A stretch of 64,000 bases of DNA from Blastococcus sp. VKM Ac-2987 (lineage in GTDB: Bacteria; Actinomycetota; Actinomycetes; Mycobacteriales; Geodermatophilaceae), in assembly GCF_026967805.1 (NCBI RefSeq), contig NZ_JAPVBG010000003.1, positions 124,001 to 188,000 on the forward strand, in the 5' to 3' direction. The translations under genes were made by a program, and so were the position numbers. Position 1 is the stretch's first letter, and every line of letters starts with the position of its first letter. Below, one piece after another: positions 1 through 7,826 of this stretch. The notes under the pieces were generated by a model. It saw nothing but the letters and a program-made list of their open reading frames with translations. It was not told the origin of the DNA and ran no database searches.

Positions 1-377
1 TCGGCACCGTCGTCGTGCGGAAGGCCTACGGGCTCGGGGCGCAGGCGATGGCCGGCGGCAGCCTGAAGGTGCCGCGGTTCACCGTCGGCTGGCCGACCAG
101 CGAGTTCGGTCCGATGGGCCTGGAGGGCGCGGTGCGCCTGGGCATGCGCCGCGAGCTGGCCGCCATCGAGGGCGACGCCGCGCGGGCCGCCGCCTTCGAC
201 GCCGCCGTCGCCGCGGCCTACGAGAAGGGGCGGGGGCTCAACGTCGCCGCTCACTGGGAGATCGACGACGTCATCGACCCCGCCGACACCCGCCGGTGGA
301 TCGGCACGCTGACCCGCGAGGTGGCGGCCACCCCGCGCCCGCCCGGCCGCGTACGGCCGCACGTCGACACCTGGTGA
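1..377 (+). CDS. Acyl-CoA carboxylase carboxyltransferase subunit, C-terminal part
   Basis: The window opens inside this gene; the frame enters at base 3 and about 124 residues remain before the TGA. KAYGLGAQAMAGG followed by WPTSEFGPMGLEGAV resembles the C-terminal crotonase-fold domain of the beta subunits of biotin-dependent acetyl-, propionyl- or methylcrotonyl-CoA carboxylases. These cytosolic enzymes move the carboxyl group from carboxybiotin to an acyl-CoA. The charged tail ending RPHVDTW fits the usual C terminus. The acyl-CoA specificity cannot be told from this fragment, and the biotin-bearing partner is not in the window. Confidence 0.85.
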   Translation, partial: GTVVVRKAYGLGAQAMAGGSLKVPRFTVGWPTSEFGPMGLEGAVRLGMRRELAAIEGDAARAAAFDAAVAAAYEKGRGLNVAAHWEIDDVIDPADTRRWIGTLTREVAATPRPPGRVRPHVDTW

Positions 378-606
378 GGTACGCGGCCGGTGCATGAGAG
401 ACGACGTATCCGGGCCCCACTGCCGGGGCTCCGGTGGAGCCCGTGGCCTCTGTGACTGGTGCGTTGGTTGAGGAACGAATCCGGGCCGTAAAGCGCGTCA
501 ACCAACTATCTGTATGGCAGCGTCCGCCTCCGAGAGGCCGGAGAGCGACCAATACGGGTCGGTGCTCGATGACGGCCTCCGAAACTTGGACAACGGGGAG
601 AGACAC

Positions 607-1368
607 GTGAGTCAGCCGCCATACGCGCCGCCACCGGTTCCGCCGCAGGGCGCTCAGCAGTGGCCGGGCGATCAGCCGGCGTACGGGGCGCAGCAGACCC
701 AGCAGTACGCGCAGATGCCTCATGGACAGCAGTACGGGGCCCCGGCTCCGCAGCCGCCGGCCAAGACGCCCTTTTACAAGAAGAAGTGGTTCATCGCCCT
801 CGCGGTGATCGTGGTCCTCGGCATGTTCGCCAACATGACCAACGGTGGGACGGCCGACACCGACAGCACCGCGTCGGGTGCGTCTGACACTCCGGCCGCC
901 GATGCCGCTGCCGATGCTCCCCCCGCTGACAACGCCGTGGCGCCGGTCGAGGACGCGGCGCCGGCGGAGACGAACCCCGGCATCGGTGTGCCGGCTGACG
1001 ACGGCGACTTCAGCTTCGTCGTCTCCGGTGTCGACTGCAGCCTCACTCGCATCGGGAACGAGTACTTCGGTACCGAGGCGCAGGGGCAGTTCTGCGTCGT
1101 CGACGTGGCGGTGACCAACATCGGTGACTCCGCGCAGAGCTTCTTCGGTGACAACGCCAAGCTCTTCAACGCCCAAGGTCAGGAATTCTCGGCCGACACC
1201 GAGGCGGCCATCTACCTCGAGGACTCGGCGTCCATCTACGAGGAGATCAACCCCGGGAACACGCTCAACAGCAAGGTCGTGTTCGACGTCCCGGCGGGCA
1301 CCACGCCGACAACCGTCGAACTGCACGACTCCGCGTTCTCCGGCGGAGTGACCGTCTCCCTCCAGTAA
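607..1368 (+). CDS. DUF4352-domain membrane-anchored surface protein
   Basis: A 253-residue protein. Residues 1-55 are rich in Pro, Gln and Tyr and probably disordered. One membrane segment follows a KKK stop at about 57-77, then an Ala/Asp/Pro linker, and then an extracytoplasmic domain of about 125 residues with two cysteines (VDCSLTRIG and QFCVVDV) and the VxVTNxGDSAQSF strand pattern of the immunoglobulin-like DUF4352 family. The GTG at 607 is chosen because GGGGAG lies 6 bases upstream; an in-frame ATG at 514 has no such site. The function of the family is unknown. A rho-independent-type hairpin follows the stop. Confidence 0.8.
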   Translation: MSQPPYAPPPVPPQGAQQWPGDQPAYGAQQTQQYAQMPHGQQYGAPAPQPPAKTPFYKKKWFIALAVIVVLGMFANMTNGGTADTDSTASGASDTPAADAAADAPPADNAVAPVEDAAPAETNPGIGVPADDGDFSFVVSGVDCSLTRIGNEYFGTEAQGQFCVVDVAVTNIGDSAQSFFGDNAKLFNAQGQEFSADTEAAIYLEDSASIYEEINPGNTLNSKVVFDVPAGTTPTTVELHDSAFSGGVTVSLQ

Positions 1369-1382
1369 CGCGTCAGCCCGTC

Positions 1383-1413
1383 AGGGGCGCTCCGCCATCG
1401 GCGGGGCGCCCCT
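1383..1413 (+). terminator. Hairpin terminator after the DUF4352 gene
   Basis: AGGGGCGCTCCGCC and GGCGGGGCGCCCCT pair over 14 positions with one G-T wobble around an ATC loop, starting 14 bases after the stop. There is no real T-run, only TGTTGCTGT, as is usual in high-GC actinobacteria. Confidence 0.75.
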
Positions 1414-1517
1414 GTTGCTGTCCGGTACCGCCCTGAACGAGTGGACGACCGGGTCGCGTGATTGGTCCGGCGTCCGGCGGGGCACGGAGCAACCCGATCG
1501 ACAACGAGGAGGCGAAC

Positions 1518-1679
1518 ATGGGAATGATGCGCAAGCTCATGGCATCCGGTATCGCGGCGAAGGTCATCCAGGAGGCCCGCAAGCCGCAGAACCAGGCGAA
1601 GATCAAGAAGATGATCTCCGACTTCCAGAACAAGAACAGCGGCGGCGGCGCAGGCAAGGGCCGCGGCACCGTCCGCTGA
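1518..1679 (+). CDS. Small basic protein, paralogue A
   Basis: A 53-residue, Lys/Arg-rich protein beginning MGMMRKLMASGIAAKV, with a predicted amphipathic helix and the motif EARKPQNQxKIK at 19-30, then a flexible Gly/Lys tail. The ATG at 1518 is preceded by GAGGAGGC at good spacing; upstream starts lack one. It is clearly homologous to the 48-residue protein at 2479-2625: 24 of the first 39 positions are identical without gaps. I do not recognise the family. It lacks a signal peptide or a clear membrane segment, and could bind nucleic acid or a membrane surface, which is guesswork. Confidence 0.8.
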   Translation: MGMMRKLMASGIAAKVIQEARKPQNQAKIKKMISDFQNKNSGGGAGKGRGTVR

Positions 1680-1705
1680 CTCCTCCCGCATCGTGCGGAG
1701 CCGGA

Positions 1706-1753
1706 GAGCGACCCCTGCGCAGGAGGCACCCGCCTCCCGGGCGGGGGTCGCTC
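1706..1753 (+). terminator. Hairpin between small protein A and the membrane protein
   Basis: GAGCGACCCC at 1706-1715 and GGGGTCGCTC at 1744-1753 are perfect 10-base arms, with a further AGGAGGC/GCCTCC pairing inside. It follows the small gene by 26 bases and probably ends its transcript. It also argues against starting the next gene at 1693. Confidence 0.65.
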
Positions 1754-1785
1754 CCGTTCCGGCTGGACCCGCGACGGGAGCGTCG

Positions 1786-2415
1786 GTGACGCGCGAGGAA
1801 CGCTGGCAGGAGCGGCTGGCCCTCCCGGTCCTCGTCGCCGCGCTGGCCTCGATCCCGGCGATGTTCCTGACCGTCGCCGAGGGCACGCTCGGCACCGCCG
1901 GGCACGTCATCGACGTCGTCAGTGGGCTGGTGCTGGTCGCCGAGACGGTCATCCTGCTCGTCGTCGCCGAGAACAAGCGCGCCTGGCTGCGGGGGCACCT
2001 CGGGCTGGTCGCGCTCACCGTCGCGGTGGTCGTCGCCGTCGTCTTCGCGCTCGGCCCCGTCCAGATCCTGCGGCTGGTGCGCACCGTAGGCGCGCTGCGC
2101 ATCCTGCGCGCCGGGCGGATCGTCAAGGCCGCCCGCAGCGTGAGCGACCGGATGGGGTTCTCCGGCCGGCTCGCCCACCTGGCCGCCGCCGGTGCCGGGG
2201 TCCTGGTCGCCGTCTTCGTCGGCGTGGTCCTCGCCGACCCGACCTCCCGCTCGCGCGACCTGCTCACCGCCGTGCTCGGCGACATCAGCACCCCGCTGAT
2301 CGTGGTGCTGTCCGCGGTCGCCGGGATCGTCCTCGGCGTGGCCACCTACCTGCTGGCCCGCGACCCCGGTGCCGGGGCCGACGCCGAGGACGACGGCGCG
2401 CAGCGCGCGGCATGA
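1786..2415 (+). CDS. Voltage-sensor-like membrane protein without a pore filter
   Basis: A 209-residue, five- to six-segment membrane protein starting at the GTG preceded by GGGAG (6-base spacer). Segments lie at roughly 8-28, 37-58, 69-86, 135-157 and 170-192. After the third segment comes RLVRTVGALRILRAGRIVKA, with an Arg/Lys every third or fourth position as in the S4 helix of voltage-gated ion channels. No TVGYG-like selectivity filter follows, so ion conduction is doubtful; it may be a voltage-sensor-type or regulatory protein. It sits between the two paralogous small proteins. A second filterless relative lies at 26384-27103. Confidence 0.7.
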   Translation: MTREERWQERLALPVLVAALASIPAMFLTVAEGTLGTAGHVIDVVSGLVLVAETVILLVVAENKRAWLRGHLGLVALTVAVVVAVVFALGPVQILRLVRTVGALRILRAGRIVKAARSVSDRMGFSGRLAHLAAAGAGVLVAVFVGVVLADPTSRSRDLLTAVLGDISTPLIVVLSAVAGIVLGVATYLLARDPGAGADAEDDGAQRAA

Positions 2416-2478
2416 CGGTCGCGTGATGCCCGGGCGGGCCGGCGCATGGCTGCCCGGGGAACGGGCACAGGAGAACCC

Positions 2479-2625
2479 ATGGGAATCATGAGCAAGCTCG
2501 CCAAGGGTGGCATGGCCAAGAAGGTCATGGACGAGGCCCGCAAGCCGCAGAACCAGCGCAAGATCAAGGACGCCGTCTCCAAGTTCCGGAACAAGGGCAA
2601 CAGCAGCGGCACCAAGCGCCCGTGA
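2479..2625 (+). CDS. Small basic protein, paralogue B
   Basis: A 48-residue protein beginning MGIMSKLAKGGMAKKV with EARKPQNQRKIK at 19-30, paralogous to the product of 1518-1679. The ATG is preceded by CACAGGAGAA. The conserved block is far more alike than the tails (GNSSGTKRP here), which suggests selection on the helix and the ARKPQNQ motif. Together with the membrane protein between the copies it forms a three-gene set in one direction, though hairpins separate the first copy from the rest. Function unknown. Confidence 0.78.
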   Translation: MGIMSKLAKGGMAKKVMDEARKPQNQRKIKDAVSKFRNKGNSSGTKRP

Positions 2626-2631
2626 CATCGC

Positions 2632-2656
2632 GTCCCCGGCCCGAGCGGCCGGGGAC
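2632..2656 (+). terminator. Hairpin terminator after small protein B
   Basis: Perfect 10-base arms GTCCCCGGCC and GGCCGGGGAC around CGAGC, 6 bases after the stop and just before the -10 box of the next gene. Confidence 0.75.
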
Positions 2657-2666
2657 CGGTCTGTAG

Positions 2667-2672
2667 TAGACC
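2667..2672 (+). promoter_or_regulatory. -10 box TAGACC of a leaderless promoter
   Basis: TAGACC stands 6 bases before the ATG at 2679, with no Shine-Dalgarno sequence between, so transcription probably begins at or next to the start codon. Confidence 0.5.
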
Positions 2673-2678
2673 GGGCAC

Positions 2679-3635
2679 ATGCGTCGCATCGCCGTCCTCG
2701 ACGACTACCAGTCCGCCGCCGCGGAGTTCACCGACTGGTCGCGGCTCCCCGAGCCGGCGGAGGTCGTGGAGTTCCACGACAGCGTCAGCGACCCCGACGC
2801 CCTCGTGGCCCGGCTGGCACCCTTCGACGTCGTCGTCGCCATGCGGGAGCGCACCCGGTTCAGCCGGGAGGTGCTCGAGCGGCTGCCGAACCTGCGGCTG
2901 CTCGTCACCACCGGCATGCGCAACAAGTCGATCGACGTCGAGGCGGCCGCCGAGCGCGGCATCACCGTCTGCGGCACCGGGTCGGGGGCCACGGCCACCG
3001 TCGAGCTCACCTGGGCGCTGATCCTCGCCGCCGTTCGGCACCTGCCGCAGGAGGACGCCTCCATGCGCGCGGGCGGCTGGCAGACCACGATCGGTGGCGA
3101 CCTCGCCGGCGGCACCCTCGGGGTCATCGGCCTCGGCCGGCTCGGCTCCCAGGTGGCCCGCATCGGCGTGGCCTTCGGCATGGACGTCGTCGCCTGGAGC
3201 CAGAACCTCACCGACGAGCGGGCCGCGGACGTCGGTGCCCGCCGAGTCGCCAAGGACGAGTTGTTCGCCACCGCCGACGTGGTCACGATCCACCTGCTGC
3301 TCTCCAAGCGGACCCGCGGGCTGATCGGCGCGGACGACCTCGCGCTCATGAAGCACTCCGCCGTGCTGGTCAACACCAGCCGCGGGCCGATCGTCGACGA
3401 GGCGGCGCTGATCGACGTGCTGCGCCGCGGGACCATCGCCGGCGCCGGCCTCGACGTCTACGACAGCGAGCCGCTGCCGCGCGACCACCCGCTGCGGGAG
3501 CTGCGCCGCGCCGTCCTCACCCCTCACCTGGGCTACGTCACCCGAGGCACCTACGAGCTCTTCTACGGCGAGGCGGTCGAGGACGTCGCCGCCTTCCTGG
3601 CCGGCGCGCCGATCCGGGTGATCACCCCGTCCTGA
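2679..3635 (+). CDS. D-2-hydroxyacid dehydrogenase (NAD-dependent)
   Basis: 318 residues with the split catalytic and nucleotide-binding domains of the phosphoglycerate/formate dehydrogenase family. The Rossmann motif GVIGLGRLGS is at about 148. The catalytic Arg is in NTSRGP (about 228), Glu in DVYDSEPLP (about 261) and His in TPHLGY (about 283), so the active site is complete. It would reduce or oxidise a 2-keto/2-hydroxy acid in the cytosol; the substrate is not predictable from context. It is a single gene between a terminator hairpin and a convergent ABC transporter. Confidence 0.85.
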   Translation: MRRIAVLDDYQSAAAEFTDWSRLPEPAEVVEFHDSVSDPDALVARLAPFDVVVAMRERTRFSREVLERLPNLRLLVTTGMRNKSIDVEAAAERGITVCGTGSGATATVELTWALILAAVRHLPQEDASMRAGGWQTTIGGDLAGGTLGVIGLGRLGSQVARIGVAFGMDVVAWSQNLTDERAADVGARRVAKDELFATADVVTIHLLLSKRTRGLIGADDLALMKHSAVLVNTSRGPIVDEAALIDVLRRGTIAGAGLDVYDSEPLPRDHPLRELRRAVLTPHLGYVTRGTYELFYGEAVEDVAAFLAGAPIRVITPS

Positions 3636-3658
3636 ACGCGCGGCGCTCCGCCGACCGA

Positions 3659-3720
3659 AGGCATAGGAAGCAATGCCTACGGATCGGGCCGCGCAACCAT
3701 GGGCAAAGCCTCCTATGCCT
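3659..3720. repeat. Long-range inverted repeat between convergent genes
   Basis: AGGCATAGGA at 3659-3668 and TCCTATGCCT at 3711-3720 are exact reverse complements; allowing two mismatches the arms extend to about 14 bases. They flank 42 bases in which ATGCCT (3674-3679) offers a competing shorter pairing. The element fills the gap between two convergent genes and may act as a two-way terminator or be a relic of a small mobile repeat. Confidence 0.45.
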
Positions 3721-3755
3721 GGAGGGCGAGTCGGCGCCTGCGGGCCGGCCGGCGG

Positions 3756-4547
3756 CTACCCGGCGTCGCGCCGCAGCAGCGACCAGCCGCCGCCTGCCAG
3801 GGCCGCCGCCGACCAACCGGCCAGCACCGTCGTCGCCAGGACCGCGGTCATGTCCGGCTCGCCGAGCAGCGTCCAGATCGCGCCGGACCCCGGCAGCACC
3901 CGACCCAGGTCGCGCATCCACGCCACGTCGAACGCGGGCAGGAGGAACGGAAGCACCAGTTGCAGCAGGAAGACCGTCGCCAGCGCCCCTGCGGTGCTAC
4001 GCAGCAGCAACCCCAGGCCGACGGCGAGCAGCGAGCCGGCCGCGAGCACGGCGGCGATCCGCCCGAGGCTGTCGGCCAGGTCGGCGAGCGACAGGGTGAG
4101 CCCCGGCGCGATGAACCAGGCGGCGACGTCCGTCACCAGGGCGAGGAGCACCCCGGCGACCGTGGCGACGGCGACCGGGACGGCGACCCGGGCGGCCAGC
4201 AGGACGCCGCGCCGCGGGGTCCACTGCAGCGTCGGGCCGATCATCCCGGTGGCGTGCTCCTGGGTGACCGCGAGCAGCGCCAGCACCAGCAGCGCGAACT
4301 GCCCGGGCAGCACGCCGAACTCGCCGGCCAGCGTGGCGGGCAGCGTGGACCCCGGTCCGGCCGGCCCCTGCGCCTCGTCGAAGGCGGCGGTGGCGCCGAT
4401 GCCCACGATCGTGACGGCGGCGGCCAGCAGGCACCACCACGTCGTCCGCACGGTGCGCAACCGCAGCCACTCGGCGGATGCGGCCCGCGCGAACACGGTC
4501 GCCGTGCTCGCGTCCGCGGACCGCACGGCGACACCCGTCGCGCTCAC
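3756..4547 (-). CDS. ABC transporter permease (ABC-2 type)
   Basis: 263 residues with six hydrophobic segments and an N-terminal cytoplasmic EWLRLRTVRTTWW patch typical of ABC-2 export permeases. It starts at a GTG whose GTGA overlaps the stop of the ATPase gene upstream, so the two are translationally coupled. It would form the membrane channel of an exporter with the product of 4544-5482. The substrate is not evident; such pairs beside NarL-type two-component systems often handle antibiotics or peptides, which is inference only. Confidence 0.8.
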   Translation of the reverse strand: MSATGVAVRSADASTATVFARAASAEWLRLRTVRTTWWCLLAAAVTIVGIGATAAFDEAQGPAGPGSTLPATLAGEFGVLPGQFALLVLALLAVTQEHATGMIGPTLQWTPRRGVLLAARVAVPVAVATVAGVLLALVTDVAAWFIAPGLTLSLADLADSLGRIAAVLAAGSLLAVGLGLLLRSTAGALATVFLLQLVLPFLLPAFDVAWMRDLGRVLPGSGAIWTLLGEPDMTAVLATTVLAGWSAAALAGGGWSLLRRDAG

Positions 4548-5482
4548 CGCCGCACCTGCCCGGCCGGCTCGGGCGCGGCCAGCACGCGGTACTGGACGCT
4601 GTCCCCGGTGAGGTCGAGGTACACCTGCTCCAGCGAGCTGTGCTCCTCGGCCAGCCGGTGCACCGCCACGCCCAGCTCGAGCGCGACGTCGCCGACGGTC
4701 TCGGCCGACGCACCCTCGACCAGCAGGTCGCCGTCGCCGGTGGGGTGCACCCGCAGGTGCCGGCGCAGCAGGGCGCCGGCCAGGTCGTCCCCGGACGGGG
4801 TCCTGACCCGGACCCGCCGGGCGGCGTTCTCGCCGCGCATGATCTCCTCCAACGAGGCGTCGGCGATCAACCGGCCGCGGCCGATGATCACCAGGTGGTC
4901 GGCGGTCTGCTCCATCTCGCTCATCAGGTGGCTGGACAGCAGCACCGTGCGGCCCTCGTCGGCAAGCTCGCGCACGAGGCGGCGGATCCACCGCACGCCG
5001 TCCAGGTCCAGGCCGTTCATCGGCTCGTCGAACAGCAGGACGGCGGGGTCGCCCAGCAGCGCGCCGGCGATGCCCAGCCGCTGCCGCATGCCGAGCGAGT
5101 AGCCGCGCACCCGCCGGCGGGCGGCCGGGCCGAGCCCCACCTGGTCGATCACCTCGTCGACCCGCCGCACCGGGATGCCGTTCGTGCGGGCGGCCACCCG
5201 CAGGTGGTCGCGGCCGCTGCGCCCGGGGTTGACCGCCTGGGCGTCGAGCAGCGCGCCGGCCGTGCGCAGCGGCCGGGCCAGCCCGGCGAACGGCCGGCCG
5301 GCCACCAGCGCGCGCCCGGCGGTGGGCCGGTCCAGGCCCAGCACCATCCGCATCGTGGTGGACTTGCCGGCGCCGTTCGGGCCGAGGAAGCCGGTCACCT
5401 TGCCCGGCCGGACGTCGAAGGTGAGGTCGTCGACGGCCCGCACCGTCCCGTACTGCTTGGTCAGCCCGCGCACCTCGATCAT
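4544..5482 (-). CDS. ABC transporter ATP-binding protein
   Basis: 312 residues. Walker A GPNGAGKST lies near 37, a diverged signature YSLGMRQR near 131, Walker B VLLFDEP near 151 and the switch His in LLSSHLMSE near 185. A C-terminal domain of about 90 residues fits the DrrA/CcmA-like exporter ATPases. It energises the permease encoded directly downstream and is transcribed away from the histidine kinase gene at 5668. The shared 185-base gap may hold control sites for both directions, but I see no clear operator. Confidence 0.88.
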   Translation of the reverse strand: MIEVRGLTKQYGTVRAVDDLTFDVRPGKVTGFLGPNGAGKSTTMRMVLGLDRPTAGRALVAGRPFAGLARPLRTAGALLDAQAVNPGRSGRDHLRVAARTNGIPVRRVDEVIDQVGLGPAARRRVRGYSLGMRQRLGIAGALLGDPAVLLFDEPMNGLDLDGVRWIRRLVRELADEGRTVLLSSHLMSEMEQTADHLVIIGRGRLIADASLEEIMRGENAARRVRVRTPSGDDLAGALLRRHLRVHPTGDGDLLVEGASAETVGDVALELGVAVHRLAEEHSSLEQVYLDLTGDSVQYRVLAAPEPAGQVRR

Positions 5483-5667
5483 GCGGAGCTCCCGGGGGGA
5501 CGGCGGCGCGGCCGCCGGGGCTGCGATCTGGTCATGCGCCGAGCCTGTCCGGACCGCGGGTCGCCGCGGATCACCCGGCAGCGCCGAACCGGGTCCCCCG
5601 CGCGGGGGAGCGGGGAAGCGCGCTGACGGGGGACTCGCCCGGCCCGCTCATCGGCCAGGATCGGTGC

Positions 5668-6948
5668 ATGCCCTCGACGACCCTCGGCCGCGGCGCCGCT
5701 CCGATCGCCGCGCGTGCCCACGAGCTGCTCGTCGCCGCCCGCCCGGGCTGGCCCGGCCGGGCCCTCTACGCGCTGGCGAGCTCGCCCCTGGCCCTGCTGT
5801 ACCTGGCGGTGTACGCCGGGCTGCTCGGCTCGGTCGTCGCGGTGGTCTACGGCATCGGTGTGCTGCTGATCCTGCTCGTGCTGGCGGCGACCCGGGGTCT
5901 GGCGGGCATGGAGCGCCGGCTGGCCCGCACCCTGCTGGGCGTCGACGTCCCCGACGGCGAGCGGGTGCGCGACCAGCGCGGCGTCGTCCGGAAGCTGCGG
6001 CGGCTGGTGTTCGCCGCCGACACCTGGCGGGCGCTCGGCTGGCTGGGCGCGCGGGTGCTGCTGGGCCTCGCCACGTTCGCCAGCCTGATCTTCGGCAGTG
6101 CGGCGTTCCTCGCGCTGGGCTGGGAGGCCGAGTGGAACCCGCTCACCGCGCTGCCGCTGCTGGCGCTCATGGGCGCCGTCGTCGTCCTGACCCTGGCGGT
6201 GCTCGACCTGCTGGTCCGGCTGGCCGCCTCGGTGGCGCCCCGGCTGCTCGGCACCGCGCCCGAGCAGCGGATCGCAGCCCTGCAGCAGAGCAGCCGCCGG
6301 CTGGCCGACCGCAACCGGCTGGCCCGCGACCTGCACGACACCATCGGCCACGCGCTCACCGCCAGCCTGCTGCAGGCCACCGCCGCGCGCCGCACGCTGA
6401 CACCCGCGGGCGAGCGGCCGCTGCAGCCCGACTTCGCCCGGCAGGCGCTCGGCCACATCGAGGCCAACACCCGCACCGCCCTGGCCGAGCTCGACCGGGT
6501 GCTCACCGTGCTGCGCGCCGAGGACGGTGGCCGTGACCCCGCCCCGTTCGCGGCGCCCGGGCTCGCCGACCTCGACGACCTGCTGGCCGGCCTGCGGGAC
6601 GGCGGCCTGCCGGTGGCGCTCGTCGTGGACGGCGACGTCGACGACGTGCCGCCGGGCGTGCAGGAGCTCGCCTACCGGGTGGTTCAGGAGGGGACGACGA
6701 ACGTGCTGCGGCACGCCGGGACACCGCTCACCGTCGCGCAGGTCGTGCGCAGCGGCGACACCCTCGACGTCCGGGTGTGCAACGAGCGCGCCTCCCAGCT
6801 CGACAGCCGCCCCGGCCCGGGCGGCGGCCGCGGGCTGGCCGGTCTGCGCGAGCGGGCGGCCGCCGCCGGCGGCACGCTGTCCGCCGAGCCCTCGCCGTCC
6901 GGCGGCTTCGACCTGACCGTGACCCTGCCGCTGTCGGGCGCCGCGTGA
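5668..6948 (+). CDS. NarL-family sensor histidine kinase
   Basis: 426 residues. Membrane segments lie at about 28-75, 115-145 and 155-180, followed by the dimerisation helix with the phospho-acceptor in RDLHDTIGHALT (HisKA_3), and a degenerate ATPase domain with the N-box in EGTTNVLRHA and G-rich GGGRGLAGLRER. It should phosphorylate the regulator that overlaps its stop codon. No large extracytoplasmic sensor is present, so the signal is probably membrane-borne. Divergent orientation to the ABC exporter suggests that exporter as target (inference). Confidence 0.88.
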   Translation: MPSTTLGRGAAPIAARAHELLVAARPGWPGRALYALASSPLALLYLAVYAGLLGSVVAVVYGIGVLLILLVLAATRGLAGMERRLARTLLGVDVPDGERVRDQRGVVRKLRRLVFAADTWRALGWLGARVLLGLATFASLIFGSAAFLALGWEAEWNPLTALPLLALMGAVVVLTLAVLDLLVRLAASVAPRLLGTAPEQRIAALQQSSRRLADRNRLARDLHDTIGHALTASLLQATAARRTLTPAGERPLQPDFARQALGHIEANTRTALAELDRVLTVLRAEDGGRDPAPFAAPGLADLDDLLAGLRDGGLPVALVVDGDVDDVPPGVQELAYRVVQEGTTNVLRHAGTPLTVAQVVRSGDTLDVRVCNERASQLDSRPGPGGGRGLAGLRERAAAAGGTLSAEPSPSGGFDLTVTLPLSGAA

Positions 6949-7595
6949 CCCCGCTGCGGCTGCTCCTCGTCGACGACGACGTGCTGGTCCGCTCCGGGCT
7001 GCGGGTGATCCTGGAGAGCGAGCCCGACCTGACCGTGGTGGGGGAGGCCGGCACCGGGCGCCAGGCGCTGGAGGTGGCCGCACGCGCCGACCCCGACGTC
7101 GTCCTCATGGACGTGCGGATGCCCGACATGGACGGCATCGCCGCCACCGCGGAGCTGGTCGCCCGGGATCCGCAGCGGCCGCGGGTGCTGGTGCTGACCA
7201 CCTTCGAGGACGACGACTACCTGTACCGGTCGCTCCAGGCGGGGGCCAGCGGCTTCGCGCTCAAGCGGGCCGACCCCGACGAGCTCGTGGACGCCATCCG
7301 GGTGGTCGCCCGCGGCAGCTCCCTGGTGCTGCCCGACCTCACCCGCCGGCTGATCGCCGCGCAGGCGCCGTCGCGGGCCCGGGGCGCCGCCGCGCTGCCC
7401 GAGCTGACCGGCCGCGAGGCCGACGTCCTGCGGCTGGTGGCCGGTGGGCTGTCCAACGCCGAGATCGCCACCGAGCTGTTCCTCAGCCGCGAGACGGTGA
7501 AGACCCACGTCAGCAGCGTGCTGCTCAAGCTCCGTGCCCGGGACCGCACCCAGGCGGTGATCGCCGCCTACGAGAGCGGGTTCATGATCGCCTGA
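6945..7595 (+). CDS. NarL/LuxR-family response regulator
   Basis: 216 residues starting at a GTG inside the kinase stop (GTGA). The receiver domain has acidic LLVDDD, phosphorylated Asp in [13 protein letters not shown] (about 54), Thr in [10 protein letters not shown] and Lys in FALKRA. The C-terminal [25 protein letters not shown] onward, is a standard LuxR-type DNA-binding domain. Cytoplasmic transcription regulator paired with the kinase encoded just upstream. Confidence 0.92.
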   Translation: MTPLRLLLVDDDVLVRSGLRVILESEPDLTVVGEAGTGRQALEVAARADPDVVLMDVRMPDMDGIAATAELVARDPQRPRVLVLTTFEDDDYLYRSLQAGASGFALKRADPDELVDAIRVVARGSSLVLPDLTRRLIAAQAPSRARGAAALPELTGREADVLRLVAGGLSNAEIATELFLSRETVKTHVSSVLLKLRARDRTQAVIAAYESGFMIA

Positions 7596-7697
7596 CCGGG
7601 CTCTGCCTCGTCGTGACGGGTCATCCGCTTCCGGGTCGAGGTCGCCGTGCCGAGGGCGGCAGCCCCCACGTCCGCGCCCGGGTCGAGCCTGGTCGGT

Positions 7698-7733
7698 GAG
7701 CGTTGAGCCGCGTCAGCACGCGGCTCAACGCTC
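7698..7733 (+). terminator. Perfect 15-base hairpin after the response regulator
   Basis: GAGCGTTGAGCCGCG and CGCGGCTCAACGCTC pair without mismatch around TCAGCA. It lies 102 bases after the stop, with no T-run behind it. Most likely the terminator of the two-component operon; the distance leaves room for a 3' untranslated region. Confidence 0.7.
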
Positions 7734-7813
7734 CTCGGGACGGCCGGAGGTCGAGGGTCGGCACGACGCGACGTGCCGGGTCAGCTGAGCGGCCGCGTCG
7801 CCCGGATGTCGCC

Positions 7814-7819
7814 TAGGTT
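7814..7819 (+). promoter_or_regulatory. -10 box TAGGTT of a leaderless promoter
   Basis: TAGGTT stands 7 bases before the GTG at 7827; the choice of that GTG over the ATG at 7806 rests on this spacing and on the absence of a ribosome site. Confidence 0.5.
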
Positions 7820-7826
7820 CGACCGC

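Noticed and set aside
251..505. Minus-strand open frame of 84 codons at the left edge
   Set aside because: It overlaps the carboxylase gene and has Arg/Gly-rich shadow composition with no ribosome site.
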